A stretch of 7,304 nt of DNA from NCBI GenBank assembly GCA_030146615.1, contig JASLBL010000133.1:1-7304 (forward strand), written 5' to 3'. Source of the DNA: Actinomycetes bacterium. GTDB lineage: Bacteria > Actinomycetota > CALGFH01. The notes below the pieces were generated by a model. That model saw nothing but the letters and a program-made list of their open reading frames with translations. It was not told the DNA's origin and made no database searches. A program made the translations under genes and the position numbers. This document shows positions 1 through 5,819 of the stretch, piece after piece. The number at the start of each line of letters is the position of its first letter. Position 1 is the first letter of the stretch.

Positions 1-18
1 GGGTGAGAGGCTTGGGGG

Positions 19-857
19 ATGAAGCCCAAGCTCACGCCTCCTCCCATGGCCGAGCAGCTGGTCCCTGACGACATCTGGGATGCGATCGGGCCGCTGCTGC
101 CAGCCCACCCACCCCAACCCAACGGCGGCCGTCCCTGGATCTCGGATCGGGCGGTCCTTGGCGGCCTGATCTATGTCCTGCGCTCCAGCACACCCTGGCG
201 ACTGGTGCCCGCCCGGGCGCTGGGCTGCGGCAGCCGGGTCACCTGCTGGCGGCGCCTGCGGGCCTGGCAAGCCGCCGGGGTCTGGGAACAGCTGCACCAC
301 CGGCTGCTGGACTGGCTGGGGAACGACGGCCAGATCGACTGGTCCCGAGCGGCGATCGACAGCGTGAGCGTGCGGGCCAAGCATGGGGGGAGCTGACCGG
401 CGCGAATCCGGTCGACCGGGGCAAGCTTGGCTCCAAGTACCATCTGCTGATCGACGGCCGCGGCATCCCGCTGGCCGTCGGCCTGTCAGCGGCCAATACC
501 CACGACTCGCTGCTGCTGGAGCAGCTGGTGGACGCCGTCCCGCCGATCAAGGGACCTCGGGGACGCCCAGGGCGGCCGCGCCGACGGCCGACCAAGCTGC
601 ACGCTGACAAAGGCTACGACTTCGCAGGCTGCCGGCAGGTGCTGCGTCAGCGGCGGATCAGCCCGCGGATCGCCCGGCGCGGGGTCGAGTCCTCAGCGCG
701 GCTGGGCCGGCATCGCTGGCGGGTCGAGCGCAGCCTTGCCTGGCTGGTCGACTTCCGTTACCTGCAGGTCCGCCATGGGCGCCGCGCCGACTACCTCCAG
801 GCCTTCCTCCATCTGGCCTGCGCGCTAATCTGCGCCCGCTTCCTCCAACCCTTATGA
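19..857 (+). CDS. IS5-family DDE transposase, two overlapping frames joined by a -1 frameshift
   Basis: This transposase cuts and rejoins DNA during IS5 movement. Frame 1 runs from 19 to the stop at 394-396. It holds the N-terminal DUF4096-like helix-turn-helix part and the first catalytic aspartate (D114, in IDSVSVRAK). The rest lies in frame 3, entered after the G run at 385-390, and ends at 855-857. The joined product is about 279 residues, the normal family length, and reads smoothly across the join (GGELTGANPVDRGKLGSKYH, the classic IS5 signature). The second aspartate is about D197 in LHADKGYD and the glutamate about E237 in WRVERSLAW, so the DDE triad is complete. ATG 46 (MAEQLVPDDIW) is an equally good start, since family members often begin there. 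The shift is probably programmed translation rather than damage, because two-frame organisation is common in this subgroup and no other lesion is seen. Confidence 0.88.
385..390 (+). promoter_or_regulatory. G6 slippery site for -1 translational frameshift
   Basis: Six G residues follow the CAT codon. In the first frame they read GGG GGG AGC TGA. Slipping back one base gives GGG GGG GAG CTG ACC and opens the frame encoding the rest of the transposase. A homopolymeric run just before the frame-1 stop is typical of programmed frameshifting in IS5-type elements. Efficiency, and whether the slip is ribosomal or transcriptional, cannot be judged here. Confidence 0.65.
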
Positions 858-937
858 AACCGCCCTAAGGCGACGTACGGGAGCAGCCGCGATCGACAGA
901 GACCAGCTCCAAGCGTTTCCGCAGCTCAAAGCCGATA

Positions 938-975
938 TGGTGGGCCTGGCTGGACTTGAACCAGCGGCCTCATCC
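938..975 (-). other. tRNA 3' fragment (likely attachment-site remnant)
   Basis: Read on the minus strand, this is the 3' part of a tRNA: an anticodon-stem 3' strand (GGATG), a five-base variable loop (AGGCC), a perfect T stem and loop (GCTGG TTCAAGT CCAGC), acceptor strand CAGGCCC, discriminator A and encoded CCA. The 5' half is absent. The sequence beyond 975 changes to a 31-bp tandem repeat and does not continue as an anticodon loop. Integrative elements of actinomycetes commonly insert into tRNA 3' ends and leave such a fragment at the far junction, so this may be attL or attR. Alternatively an insertion sequence cut a real tRNA. The amino-acid type cannot be told without the anticodon. 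Confidence 0.7.
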
Positions 976-1038
976 TGAAACGAAAATCGCCCGTGTTGTC
1001 ACCGGCTGAAACGAAAATCGCCCGTGTTGTCACCGGCT
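975..1038. repeat. 31-bp perfect tandem direct repeat, two copies
   Basis: Copies at 975-1005 and 1006-1036 are identical, and two more bases continue the periodicity. The unit begins CTGAAACGAAAATCG and ends GTGTTGTCACCGG. The array abuts the tRNA fragment exactly. Tandem copies of a 20-30 bp sequence next to a TG/CA terminus are what IS21-family ends look like (multiple transposase sites), and integrase arm sites are another possibility. No transposase or integrase gene survives beside it. Two abutting copies with no spacer rule out a CRISPR array. Confidence 0.85.
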
Positions 1039-1364
1039 CTGCCGCACCAAGGAGAGCTGAGCTTGGCCGGGCACGCCCGATTCTCATCCCTCGTGGCGGC
1101 CCCCGGCCATGGGGGTCTTATCAGAGATCGACGGCCAAGCGCCGTGCTATCCAGCCTTTCGGCTGGTTGTGCTACTCCGTAAGTCCCATAGGGATGGGGT
1201 GAACGGCGGCCTACTGCCAGGCGCGGCTTACCTGCGAGGTCATCGCATCGATGGCCGTCATGGCGTCGGGACGGCCGGCCTTGGTCCTCGCCCCGCCGGA
1301 ACAACTCCATCCGCTCCACACCCGAGGAGCCCTCTCGGTCGAACTCGCGAGGCGAACCGGGACC
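1039..1364. other. gene-free stretch
   Basis: No supportable gene is present. A short hairpin (CCAGCC TTTC GGCTGG, 1151-1166) lacks a T tract and is probably not a terminator. A Shine-Dalgarno-like AAGGAG (1049-1054) lies eight bases before a TTG that opens only 39 codons. Confidence 0.5.
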
Positions 1365-1883
1365 TTACACGGCACGGTTGAGATCAACGGACAGGCCTGC
1401 GGCTCGAAGCTCCTTGCCTAAGGCCAGTTTCCAGGCACCTCGTACGTCGAGCGGGGTGTACAGAACACCGCTCATATCGGAGGGCAGTTCAACGTCCTCC
1501 TCGTAGAGCACAGCAACCTTGGACCGGCCGAGTGCAGCGATAAAGAAGCCGAGTTCGAATACGACATTCTGCCGGGCTCGCGGGTGTCGCTCGCCAGACC
1601 CACGAACTCCGCCATCGTCATCACCAGTGAGCAGGATTACCGCGAACGCCGCCCTACCGGCATGTTCCTCGAACTTCTCGATTATAGTACGACCACTATT
1701 CGCCTGCTCATGCAGGATAACAGGCTCAAGATCTGTCGCAGCTTCCAGAAAACGAGATACTTGCTGCTTGAACGCCTCGCTGTGGCCATGCACTACAAAC
1801 ACCGTGGTTCCGATCCCTGCGCTCGATGCTTCAGGTCGAGCCGGCATGACCGAAGGGGGCTCTTCGAAGAGGAATGACTCCAA
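1365..1883 (-). CDS. TIR-like nucleotide-binding protein (PF10137 / CAP12-type), minimal form
   Basis: The protein is almost entirely one TIR-like domain of the predicted nucleotide-binding family PF10137. Key motifs are VFVVHGHSEAFKQQV (about residues 28-42), ILHEQANSGRTIIEKFEEHA (56-75), ILLTGDD (83-89), RARQNVVFELGFFIAALGR (102-120) and LPSDMSGVLYTPLD (133-146). E110 in VVFELG is the likely counterpart of the catalytic glutamate of NAD-cleaving TIR domains (inference). Relatives act as effectors in CBASS, Pycsar and related antiphage systems and usually carry another sensing domain; here only about 25 residues precede the TIR fold. The listed start is a TTG at 1883; ATG 1847 (160 aa) is a strong alternative and would remove the overlap with the divergent gene. 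The frame stays open upstream to a stop at 1920-1922, so the protein may have lost an N-terminal domain. Third-position GC is much lower than in the flanking transposases, a sign of transfer. Confidence 0.82.
   Translation of the reverse strand: MESFLFEEPPSVMPARPEASSAGIGTTVFVVHGHSEAFKQQVSRFLEAATDLEPVILHEQANSGRTIIEKFEEHAGRAAFAVILLTGDDDGGVRGSGERHPRARQNVVFELGFFIAALGRSKVAVLYEEDVELPSDMSGVLYTPLDVRGAWKLALGKELRAAGLSVDLNRAV
1860..1871. repeat. 12-bp perfect palindrome between divergent starts
   Basis: CTCTTCGAAGAG lies between ATG 1847 (minus, alternative TIR start) and ATG 1874 (plus). It could be an operator shared by both genes. A palindrome of this length is not rare, and it falls within coding sequence if the TTG 1883 start is used, so the assignment is tentative. 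Confidence 0.3.
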
Positions 1884-2350
1884 TCGAGTTTGCAGGGAGA
1901 CCAGCTGGCCAACGTGCGCTCATCATCTCCAAGGTAGCCGACTTGGTTGAGTCTGGCGAGCGTAGATTCGAACTACCAGTCATTAACCTGCTCCAACAAC
2001 TCATCTATCTCGGTACCAGACTGAGGCCCGATGAGTATTCAGAAGTCGTAGATTTGGCCCTGTCGTGGGGGTTCGAGCGCCAATATGAAACGGGAGAGGT
2101 AGGCAAGGCGCGCCTGCGTCGCGCCCTAGCGCAGGAGGCCTCCAGCCTCCCTCCCGAGTTATTTACTATGGCAGCCGCGAAGGCTCTGGAATTTTTTAAC
2201 CGCCACGATCTCGCAACCTTTAGTGAAGCCCAGTTCAACGGCGCTCGCGACGTAGTGAGCAACCTTCTGGCTAATCGCGCTTGCGAAGAAGAAGCGTTGA
2301 AGCTTGCTGCGCTCCGACGCAAGATTGACGCGGAACAACGAGGCCGCTAG
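1874..2350 (+). CDS. hypothetical protein, mostly helical, divergent partner of the TIR gene
   Basis: A 158-residue product that I do not recognise. It looks like a genuine soluble protein: charge-balanced, predominantly helical, with a hydrophobic early segment (ELPVINLLQQLIYLGTRL, residues about 34-51), a central basic stretch (VGKARLRRALAQEA) and a charged C-terminal helix (EEEALKLAALRRKIDAEQRGR without its last residue). It has no cysteine motif, membrane segment or signal peptide. The start overlaps the TTG of the TIR gene by ten bases head to head, an awkward arrangement. AGAGGA immediately precedes ATG 1874 with almost no spacing, so the true start may lie downstream (for example TTG 1943) or the transcript may be leaderless. 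About 55% of the first 50 codons end in G or C, like the TIR gene and unlike the rest of the window, which suggests the two arrived together. A role as sensor or regulator of the TIR protein is speculation from position. Confidence 0.55.
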   Translation: MTPIEFAGRPAGQRALIISKVADLVESGERRFELPVINLLQQLIYLGTRLRPDEYSEVVDLALSWGFERQYETGEVGKARLRRALAQEASSLPPELFTMAAAKALEFFNRHDLATFSEAQFNGARDVVSNLLANRACEEEALKLAALRRKIDAEQRGR

Positions 2351-2966
2351 AAACTCGGTACTCAGCTCGACGGCTGCGCCATCGCCTCTAATGCGGTGCG
2401 GCAAAAGGCCCAAGCTTGGAAGCCGTTGTCGGGGTACGGAGTGTGGCCAAACCTCAGGCCTTCGAAAAGGGCCTTGGACGAACAGGTCCCCAGGCAAAGG
2501 CCCGCGGAGCTGGATGTTGCGGCAACGCCTCTCGCAGTAGTGGCGGCCCTCGTGTTCAGCGGCGTCCTGATGTCAGCGCCCAAGGCGAGTGCTGCCAAAT
2601 GGCTACATCCCAATGGGCTACATCTATGTGTCCCTGCCTACATGGCTCGGTAACTGCCCGGGTGGTGGGTCAGTGAAATACCTTCAGGTCTCGACCTTCG
2701 CCTTGGCGTCCGATACCCAGCAACACCTCGGCGATGACCTTATGTACGTTAGGGTCGCGCTCGGCTCGACCAACACTGTTGTCTCCCAGCCATGGTGCTA
2801 CAAGGGGAGCCGGTCATACATCGGTCCTGCCTCCTCGTGGGAGATCCGCCCCACATGTTCGAAGCAGACATGGTGGCTCGGACCGGCAGTTAGAGGAGCA
2901 ACTAGGCACGAGCGCATGTCGACAAGCTTCAACCGGATCGCCCAGCATCACCCTGAGTAGCAACCA
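2351..2966. other. gene-free stretch of moderate GC
   Basis: Several open frames exist on both strands, but none has a convincing start signal, family motif or codon bias. It may be decayed coding DNA. I see no tRNA, terminator or recognisable insertion-sequence end here. Confidence 0.5.
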
Positions 2967-2982
2967 GGACAGGCTGCGATTG

Positions 2983-3093
2983 CCGCCGAAGGCGGTGCGG
3001 GCCGAAGGTCCGCCAAGAACGCGGACAGGCCGTTGAATCAATCGCGCGAAGCGCATCATCTCGGCCTGTCCGCTCCACTCCCCCCGAAGGGGG
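2983..3093. repeat. cluster of hairpins sharing a GAA loop
   Basis: Four short stems with different sequences all close on the same three-base loop GAA: CCGCC/GGCGG (2983-2995), GGGCC/GGTCC with one G-T pair (2999-3011), GCGC/GCGC (3044-3054) and CCCCC/GGGGG (3081-3093). The third sits inside a larger 12-bp perfect inverted repeat (3021-3032 with 3062-3073). Different stems with a constant loop suggest that structure, not sequence, is kept, as in a structured RNA or a REP-like DNA element. Confidence 0.7.
3021..3073. repeat. 12-bp perfect inverted repeat enclosing a GAA hairpin
   Basis: GCGGACAGGCCG at 3021-3032 is the exact reverse complement of 3062-3073. The 29-base loop contains the GCGC-GAA-GCGC hairpin. 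A related GGACAGGC occurs earlier at 2968-2975. The nested form is consistent with an RNA stem carrying an apical hairpin. Confidence 0.75.
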
Positions 3094-3146
3094 ACTGAGC
3101 TGGACAGATGCGGGCGAGCGGAGGACTGGGGGTACGCCACCAGCGC

Positions 3147-3194
3147 GCGTAGGGACTCGCGTAGGGACTAGCGTAGGGACTCGCGTAGGGGTCG
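3147..3194. repeat. 12-bp tandem repeat, about four copies
   Basis: GCGTAGGGACTC repeats at 3147-3158, 3159-3170 (last base A), 3171-3182 and a degenerate fourth copy at 3183-3194. A 12-bp period would encode a four-residue repeat, but no supportable gene covers it. It may be a replication-slippage array or a set of protein-binding sites. Confidence 0.85.
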
Positions 3195-3227
3195 AGGCCC
3201 CGAAGCTGGGCCGCGTGAGCCGCGTCA

Positions 3228-3306
3228 GTCGGTGGGCGGGGCAGGGCTGCGGAGCTTGCCAGCGAAGCAGCACGCGCCGAAGGCGCGTCCCTTCCCCGCC
3301 ACCGAC
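3228..3306. repeat. long inverted repeat with internal GAA hairpin
   Basis: GTCGGTGGGCGGGG (3228-3241) pairs with CCCCGCCACCGAC (3294-3306), with one bulged G. Inside is a 7-bp hairpin with the same GAA loop seen upstream (ACGCGCC/GGCGCGT, 3272-3288), and a GCTGC/GCAGC pair may form between them. The fold is a multi-branch structure about 80 bases long. Confidence 0.65.
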
Positions 3307-3335
3307 CGTGGCCGGCGCCGACCGGGTCCCGGGCA

Positions 3336-3463
3336 GGCTGTCAAGCACGAATGGCTGCCCCGCTGGACCTGCGCGGTGCCGGGTGCCGGACATTCGCGCT
3401 TGACAGCCGGGCATTGCCGCGCCAGCTGCACCACGGGCCTCCCGGCGATCCTAATAGCCAGTA
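3336..3463. repeat. inverted-repeat element, copy A
   Basis: An 18-bp arm at 3336-3353 (containing GTCAAGCACGAATG) pairs with 3391-3408 (CATTCGCGCTTGACAGCC) with one mismatch across a 37-base loop. The sequence from 3391 to about 3463 aligns without internal gaps after the first few bases to 4469-4540 (copy B) at roughly three quarters identity by eye. Both copies have the same orientation, and each carries GTCAAGC/GCTTGAC arms. Confidence 0.65.
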
Positions 3464-3480
3464 GGCCGGGGGAGACATCC

Positions 3481-3706
3481 CACGCGGGCTGCTGTCAAAG
3501 AGTTGAGTTGCTTTGCGGTCGGGAAGACGTGCCCAAGTAGGTGCAGTAGCGGCCGCTCGCTGGGGCTTGGTCGCAAGGCTTGGGAAGGTTTGGGGTTAGG
3601 GCACAGGCCGTACACTTCCCCTGTAGCTCGACAGCGACCTGCCCTGTCGAGGACGGGCTGTCCGGTGATGTCTGGGCCATGTCGGTCCAGGTAGCAAGCG
3701 TCAGCG
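3481..3706. other. upstream region of the coiled-coil gene
   Basis: There is no gene here. A weak promoter-like pair is TTTGGG (3589-3594) and TACACT (3611-3616), 16 bases apart and about 100 bases before the start codon at 3720. It is only one of several possible matches in this composition. Confidence 0.25.
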
Positions 3707-3714
3707 AAGGAGGT
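3707..3714 (+). promoter_or_regulatory. perfect Shine-Dalgarno sequence AAGGAGGT
   Basis: AAGGAGGT is a full match to the 16S rRNA tail and ends five bases before ATG 3720. It fixes the start of the coiled-coil gene and implies strong translation. Confidence 0.85.
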
Positions 3715-3719
3715 GGCTG

Positions 3720-4268
3720 ATGTCGTCGACAGGCCCCATCCCACAACCAGGCGCCAACTTTTGGACGCAGCCCATGGAGTTCGTGCGCCAGCAGCAGGAG
3801 GAGATGCTTAAAAAGCTCACCCTGGCCCAGCAGGAGATGGCCAAGCAGCAGACGGCCCACCAGCAGGTGGCCCAGCCGCAGGCGGCCCCGCCGGTCGCGG
3901 AGAAGACATCGCCGTCGCCTGGGATGACGACGGAGGCCCTCCAAGCCAGGCTCAACGATCAGCTCACCACCATGACCACGACGTTGCAGCGGCAACACCA
4001 AGCCCTCACCGAGGCCCTCGCTAAAGGGGATGTATCGGCCGCCATGGCAGCGGTGATGATCGCGCAAGCGCAAGGCGCGACCGAGCAGTTGAGGGCGGAG
4101 GCGCAGAAGATAAAGGCCCAGGTGGACTCGCTGTCGGCGCTTCACCAGCAAGAGATGCTGAAGCTCAAGTCGCTGGTGAACAAGTCCAACGAAGCTGCCA
4201 GCATGGCGTCGAATATCACGAAAAGCTACCAGGATATGACGAATAAGATAATTCAGAACATACGGTAG
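3720..4268 (+). CDS. hypothetical glutamine-rich coiled-coil protein
   Basis: This 182-residue protein is of no family I recognise. The N-terminal ~18 residues are Pro/Gly-rich (STGPIPQPGANFWTQP). A Gln-rich helix follows (about 19-60, with QQQEEMLKKLTLAQQEMAK), then a Pro-rich linker (QPQAAPPVAEKTSPSPG). A second long helical region (about 70-182) shows heptad-like spacing and ends in a Lys/Asn-rich tail (SYQDMTNKIIQNIR). There is no signal peptide, membrane helix or cysteine. The composition suggests an oligomeric scaffold or a structural or apolipoprotein-like helical bundle. Codons are mostly G/C-ending, as in the host, unlike the TIR island. The gene stands alone, with the best ribosome site in the window, and lies between repeat copies A and B. 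The IS110 element begins just after its stop, so its 3' flank is probably not original. Confidence 0.8.
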   Translation: MSSTGPIPQPGANFWTQPMEFVRQQQEEMLKKLTLAQQEMAKQQTAHQQVAQPQAAPPVAEKTSPSPGMTTEALQARLNDQLTTMTTTLQRQHQALTEALAKGDVSAAMAAVMIAQAQGATEQLRAEAQKIKAQVDSLSALHQQEMLKLKSLVNKSNEAASMASNITKSYQDMTNKIIQNIR

Positions 4269-4372
4269 GGGGCGGCTGCATCGTCACCGGCACGACCCCG
4301 CCAGGCAGGTATCGAAGCAGTGACCGCGGGGGTGGAGGCAGGGGCCGCTGGCTGGCCGAGGGGCATGGTCCC

Positions 4373-4540
4373 GGTCAAGCGCGATCGAGGCAGGCGGCCG
4401 AACTCGCCGGCTGGGTGGTGCCGCCTTCGGCGGCCGCCCGATCCAGTAGCCAACGAGCCCGGCCGTCCCATCGCGCTTGACCTCGCGGCAACGGTGCCCC
4501 ACCTGCACCACCGGCCCCCGGGCGATCCAAGTGGCCAGCA
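4373..4540. repeat. inverted-repeat element, copy B
   Basis: Arms GGTCAAGCGCGAT (4373-4385) and ATCGCGCTTGACC (4470-4482) are perfect 13-bp reverse complements around an 84-base loop. The loop holds a hairpin GCCGCC-TTC-GGCGGC (4420-4434), which is the GAA-loop type read on the other strand. The right part aligns with copy A. Within B, a stretch near 4439-4465 resembles one near 4522-4548 (GATCCA followed by GTGGCCA or GTAGCCA). B lies downstream of the IS110 transposase stop. It could be the element's non-coding end, or a repeat the element inserted beside. Confidence 0.6.
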
Positions 4541-4582
4541 TCGCCGGGGGGTTCCACCCCCCGGCACCCCCCGCTCCTGCGG

Positions 4583-5794
4583 TCAGGCGGCTGCGTCCAC
4601 TGTCGGCCAGGCGACCTGCTCCTGGTAGACCACCCGGCGGGCCAGGCAACCATGCAAGATCCCGACCAGCCGATTCCCGAGGGCCCGTAACGCCTGGTGA
4701 TGGGTTTGGCCTCGGGCGCGGTGGGCGTCATAGCAGCGCCGCGCACCCGGCGAGGCCGTGAGGGCCGCGAACGTCCACAGATAACAGGCATCCACCAGCC
4801 GCTGATTACACCCCACCCGGGCGACCACCACCGTGCGCAGCCCCGAGGATCGAGTGACCGGCGCGGTGCCGGCGAACGCTTTGCGGCCCTTGGCGGTGGC
4901 ATAGCGGTCCGGGGCATCGCCGAACTCGCCCAGCACCCGCGCTCCCAGCACCACGCCCAGCCCGGGCTGGCTGCGCACGATCGCCGCATCCGGATGCGCG
5001 TTGAACTGGCCGGTAAGCTGCTGCTCCACGGCGGCGACCTGTGCGTTGCAGCAGCGAAGCATGGCCACCAGCGCGACCACCACCTCGCGGTAGGCGCCCT
5101 CGACCGGCGCGGGCGCGGCCAGCTGCCGCGCCGCCAGCGCAGCATGGACCGCCACCACCCGCGCCTGCAGGTTGCGGCGCCGACCCGCACCGACTAGCAC
5201 CCGCCGCACCATCGCCCGGGTGAGTCTTCGGCCCGCCTCTGGAGTCGGGGCCAACTCGAGCAGGGCTAGGGCCTCGGGCTCAGCCAGCTGGGCACCCAGG
5301 GCGGAGAGGGCGCCGGGATAGAACTCCCGCAGCGCGCTGCGCAGCGCATTCACGTGCCGCTGGCGAGTCCAAATGAGGCCCTGATGGGCCCGGGCCAGGA
5401 CCTTGACCGCCTCCGCCAGCGGACTATCGCTGGCGACCTGCCGGTGATTGTGGCGGTCAGTGCGAACGAGGTCGGCCAGCACCTTGGCGTCTCCCCGGTC
5501 GGATTTGGCCCGGGAGGTGCCATGCCGGCCCCGATAGCGGCTCACGGCCTGCGGGTTGACCGCATAGAGCTGGTAGCCAGCAGCCACCAAGGCCCCGACC
5601 AGCAGGCCCCGGTCGGTCTCGATCCCGACCACCACCTGCCCCGGCTGCTCGGCATGGGCGGCCACCAATCCATGCAGCTCTCTCACTCCTATCAGGCCAT
5701 CGGGGATCCTTCGAGTGGTCAGGACGCCGCCGTCCTGGTCGAGCAAGCACAGGTCATGGTGGGTCTCGCCCCAGTCCACCCCAACAAACAACAC
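4583..5794 (-). CDS. IS110-family transposase (DEDD recombinase), intact
   Basis: This enzyme recombines a circular element intermediate into target DNA; in studied relatives it is guided by a bridge/seek RNA. It has 403 residues, the standard length. The N-terminal RuvC-like DEDD domain shows D7 in VGVDWGETHHD, E59 in VVGIETDRGLLV and D99/D102 in KSDRGDAKVLADL. A long helical middle region follows (about 125-265). The C-terminal Transposase_20 domain begins at IVRSQPGLGVVLGARVLGEF (272-291) and contains the serine of APVTRSSG (S316/S317), the expected nucleophile. The start is GTG 5794, giving MLFVGVDWG, with GAGGAGG five bases upstream. No frameshift or missing catalytic residue is seen, so it is probably active. 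Confidence 0.95.
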   Translation of the reverse strand: MLFVGVDWGETHHDLCLLDQDGGVLTTRRIPDGLIGVRELHGLVAAHAEQPGQVVVGIETDRGLLVGALVAAGYQLYAVNPQAVSRYRGRHGTSRAKSDRGDAKVLADLVRTDRHNHRQVASDSPLAEAVKVLARAHQGLIWTRQRHVNALRSALREFYPGALSALGAQLAEPEALALLELAPTPEAGRRLTRAMVRRVLVGAGRRRNLQARVVAVHAALAARQLAAPAPVEGAYREVVVALVAMLRCCNAQVAAVEQQLTGQFNAHPDAAIVRSQPGLGVVLGARVLGEFGDAPDRYATAKGRKAFAGTAPVTRSSGLRTVVVARVGCNQRLVDACYLWTFAALTASPGARRCYDAHRARGQTHHQALRALGNRLVGILHGCLARRVVYQEQVAWPTVDAAA

Positions 5795-5799
5795 GCCGG

Positions 5800-5807
5800 C
5801 CTCCTCT
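5800..5807 (-). promoter_or_regulatory. Shine-Dalgarno site of the IS110 transposase
   Basis: Read on the minus strand this is AGAGGAGG, five bases before the GTG at 5794. It supports GTG as the start codon. Confidence 0.75.
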
Positions 5808-5819
5808 GCTCCGAGCTGC

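Larger units (their letters stand above)
1..870 (+). mobile_element. IS5-family insertion sequence (IS427/ISL2-like), left end outside the window
   Basis: The element is recognised from its two-frame transposase. The presumed right inverted repeat, TTATGAAACCGCC at 852-864, overlaps the transposase stop codon, as is usual in this IS5 subgroup. The matching left end (expected to contain GGCGGTTTCATAA) is not in the 18 bases before the first ORF, so the element starts outside the window or has been cut. The exact right boundary near 865-870 is an estimate, because the target duplication cannot be checked without the left flank. Confidence 0.75.

Noticed and set aside
975..1036. CRISPR array
   Set aside because: The two 31-bp units abut directly with no spacer, and no cas gene is present.
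1151..1166. Rho-independent terminator (CCAGCC TTTC GGCTGG)
   Set aside because: No T tract follows, and no gene ends nearby in the right orientation.
1063..1182. 39-codon TTG-started ORF with AAGGAG eight bases upstream
   Set aside because: It has good spacing, but the product is very short, starts with a rare codon and has no recognisable features.
2396..2653. Small secreted protein with a hydrophobic stretch ending SAPKASA
   Set aside because: The hydrophobic stretch is far from the start, no ribosome site is seen, and overlapping frames look equally good.
2929..3414. 161-codon minus-strand ORF
   Set aside because: It spans the hairpin cluster and the 12-bp tandem repeat; its PTRVPT-type repeats are a by-product of the DNA repeat, and it has no protein-like composition.
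3495..4151. 218-codon minus-strand ORF rich in Leu, Arg and His
   Set aside because: It is the antisense shadow of the coiled-coil gene, which has a perfect ribosome site and normal codon use.
4375..5190. 271-codon minus-strand ORF in another frame of the IS110 gene
   Set aside because: It is an Arg/Trp/Ser-rich shadow of the transposase frame, which has all catalytic motifs.
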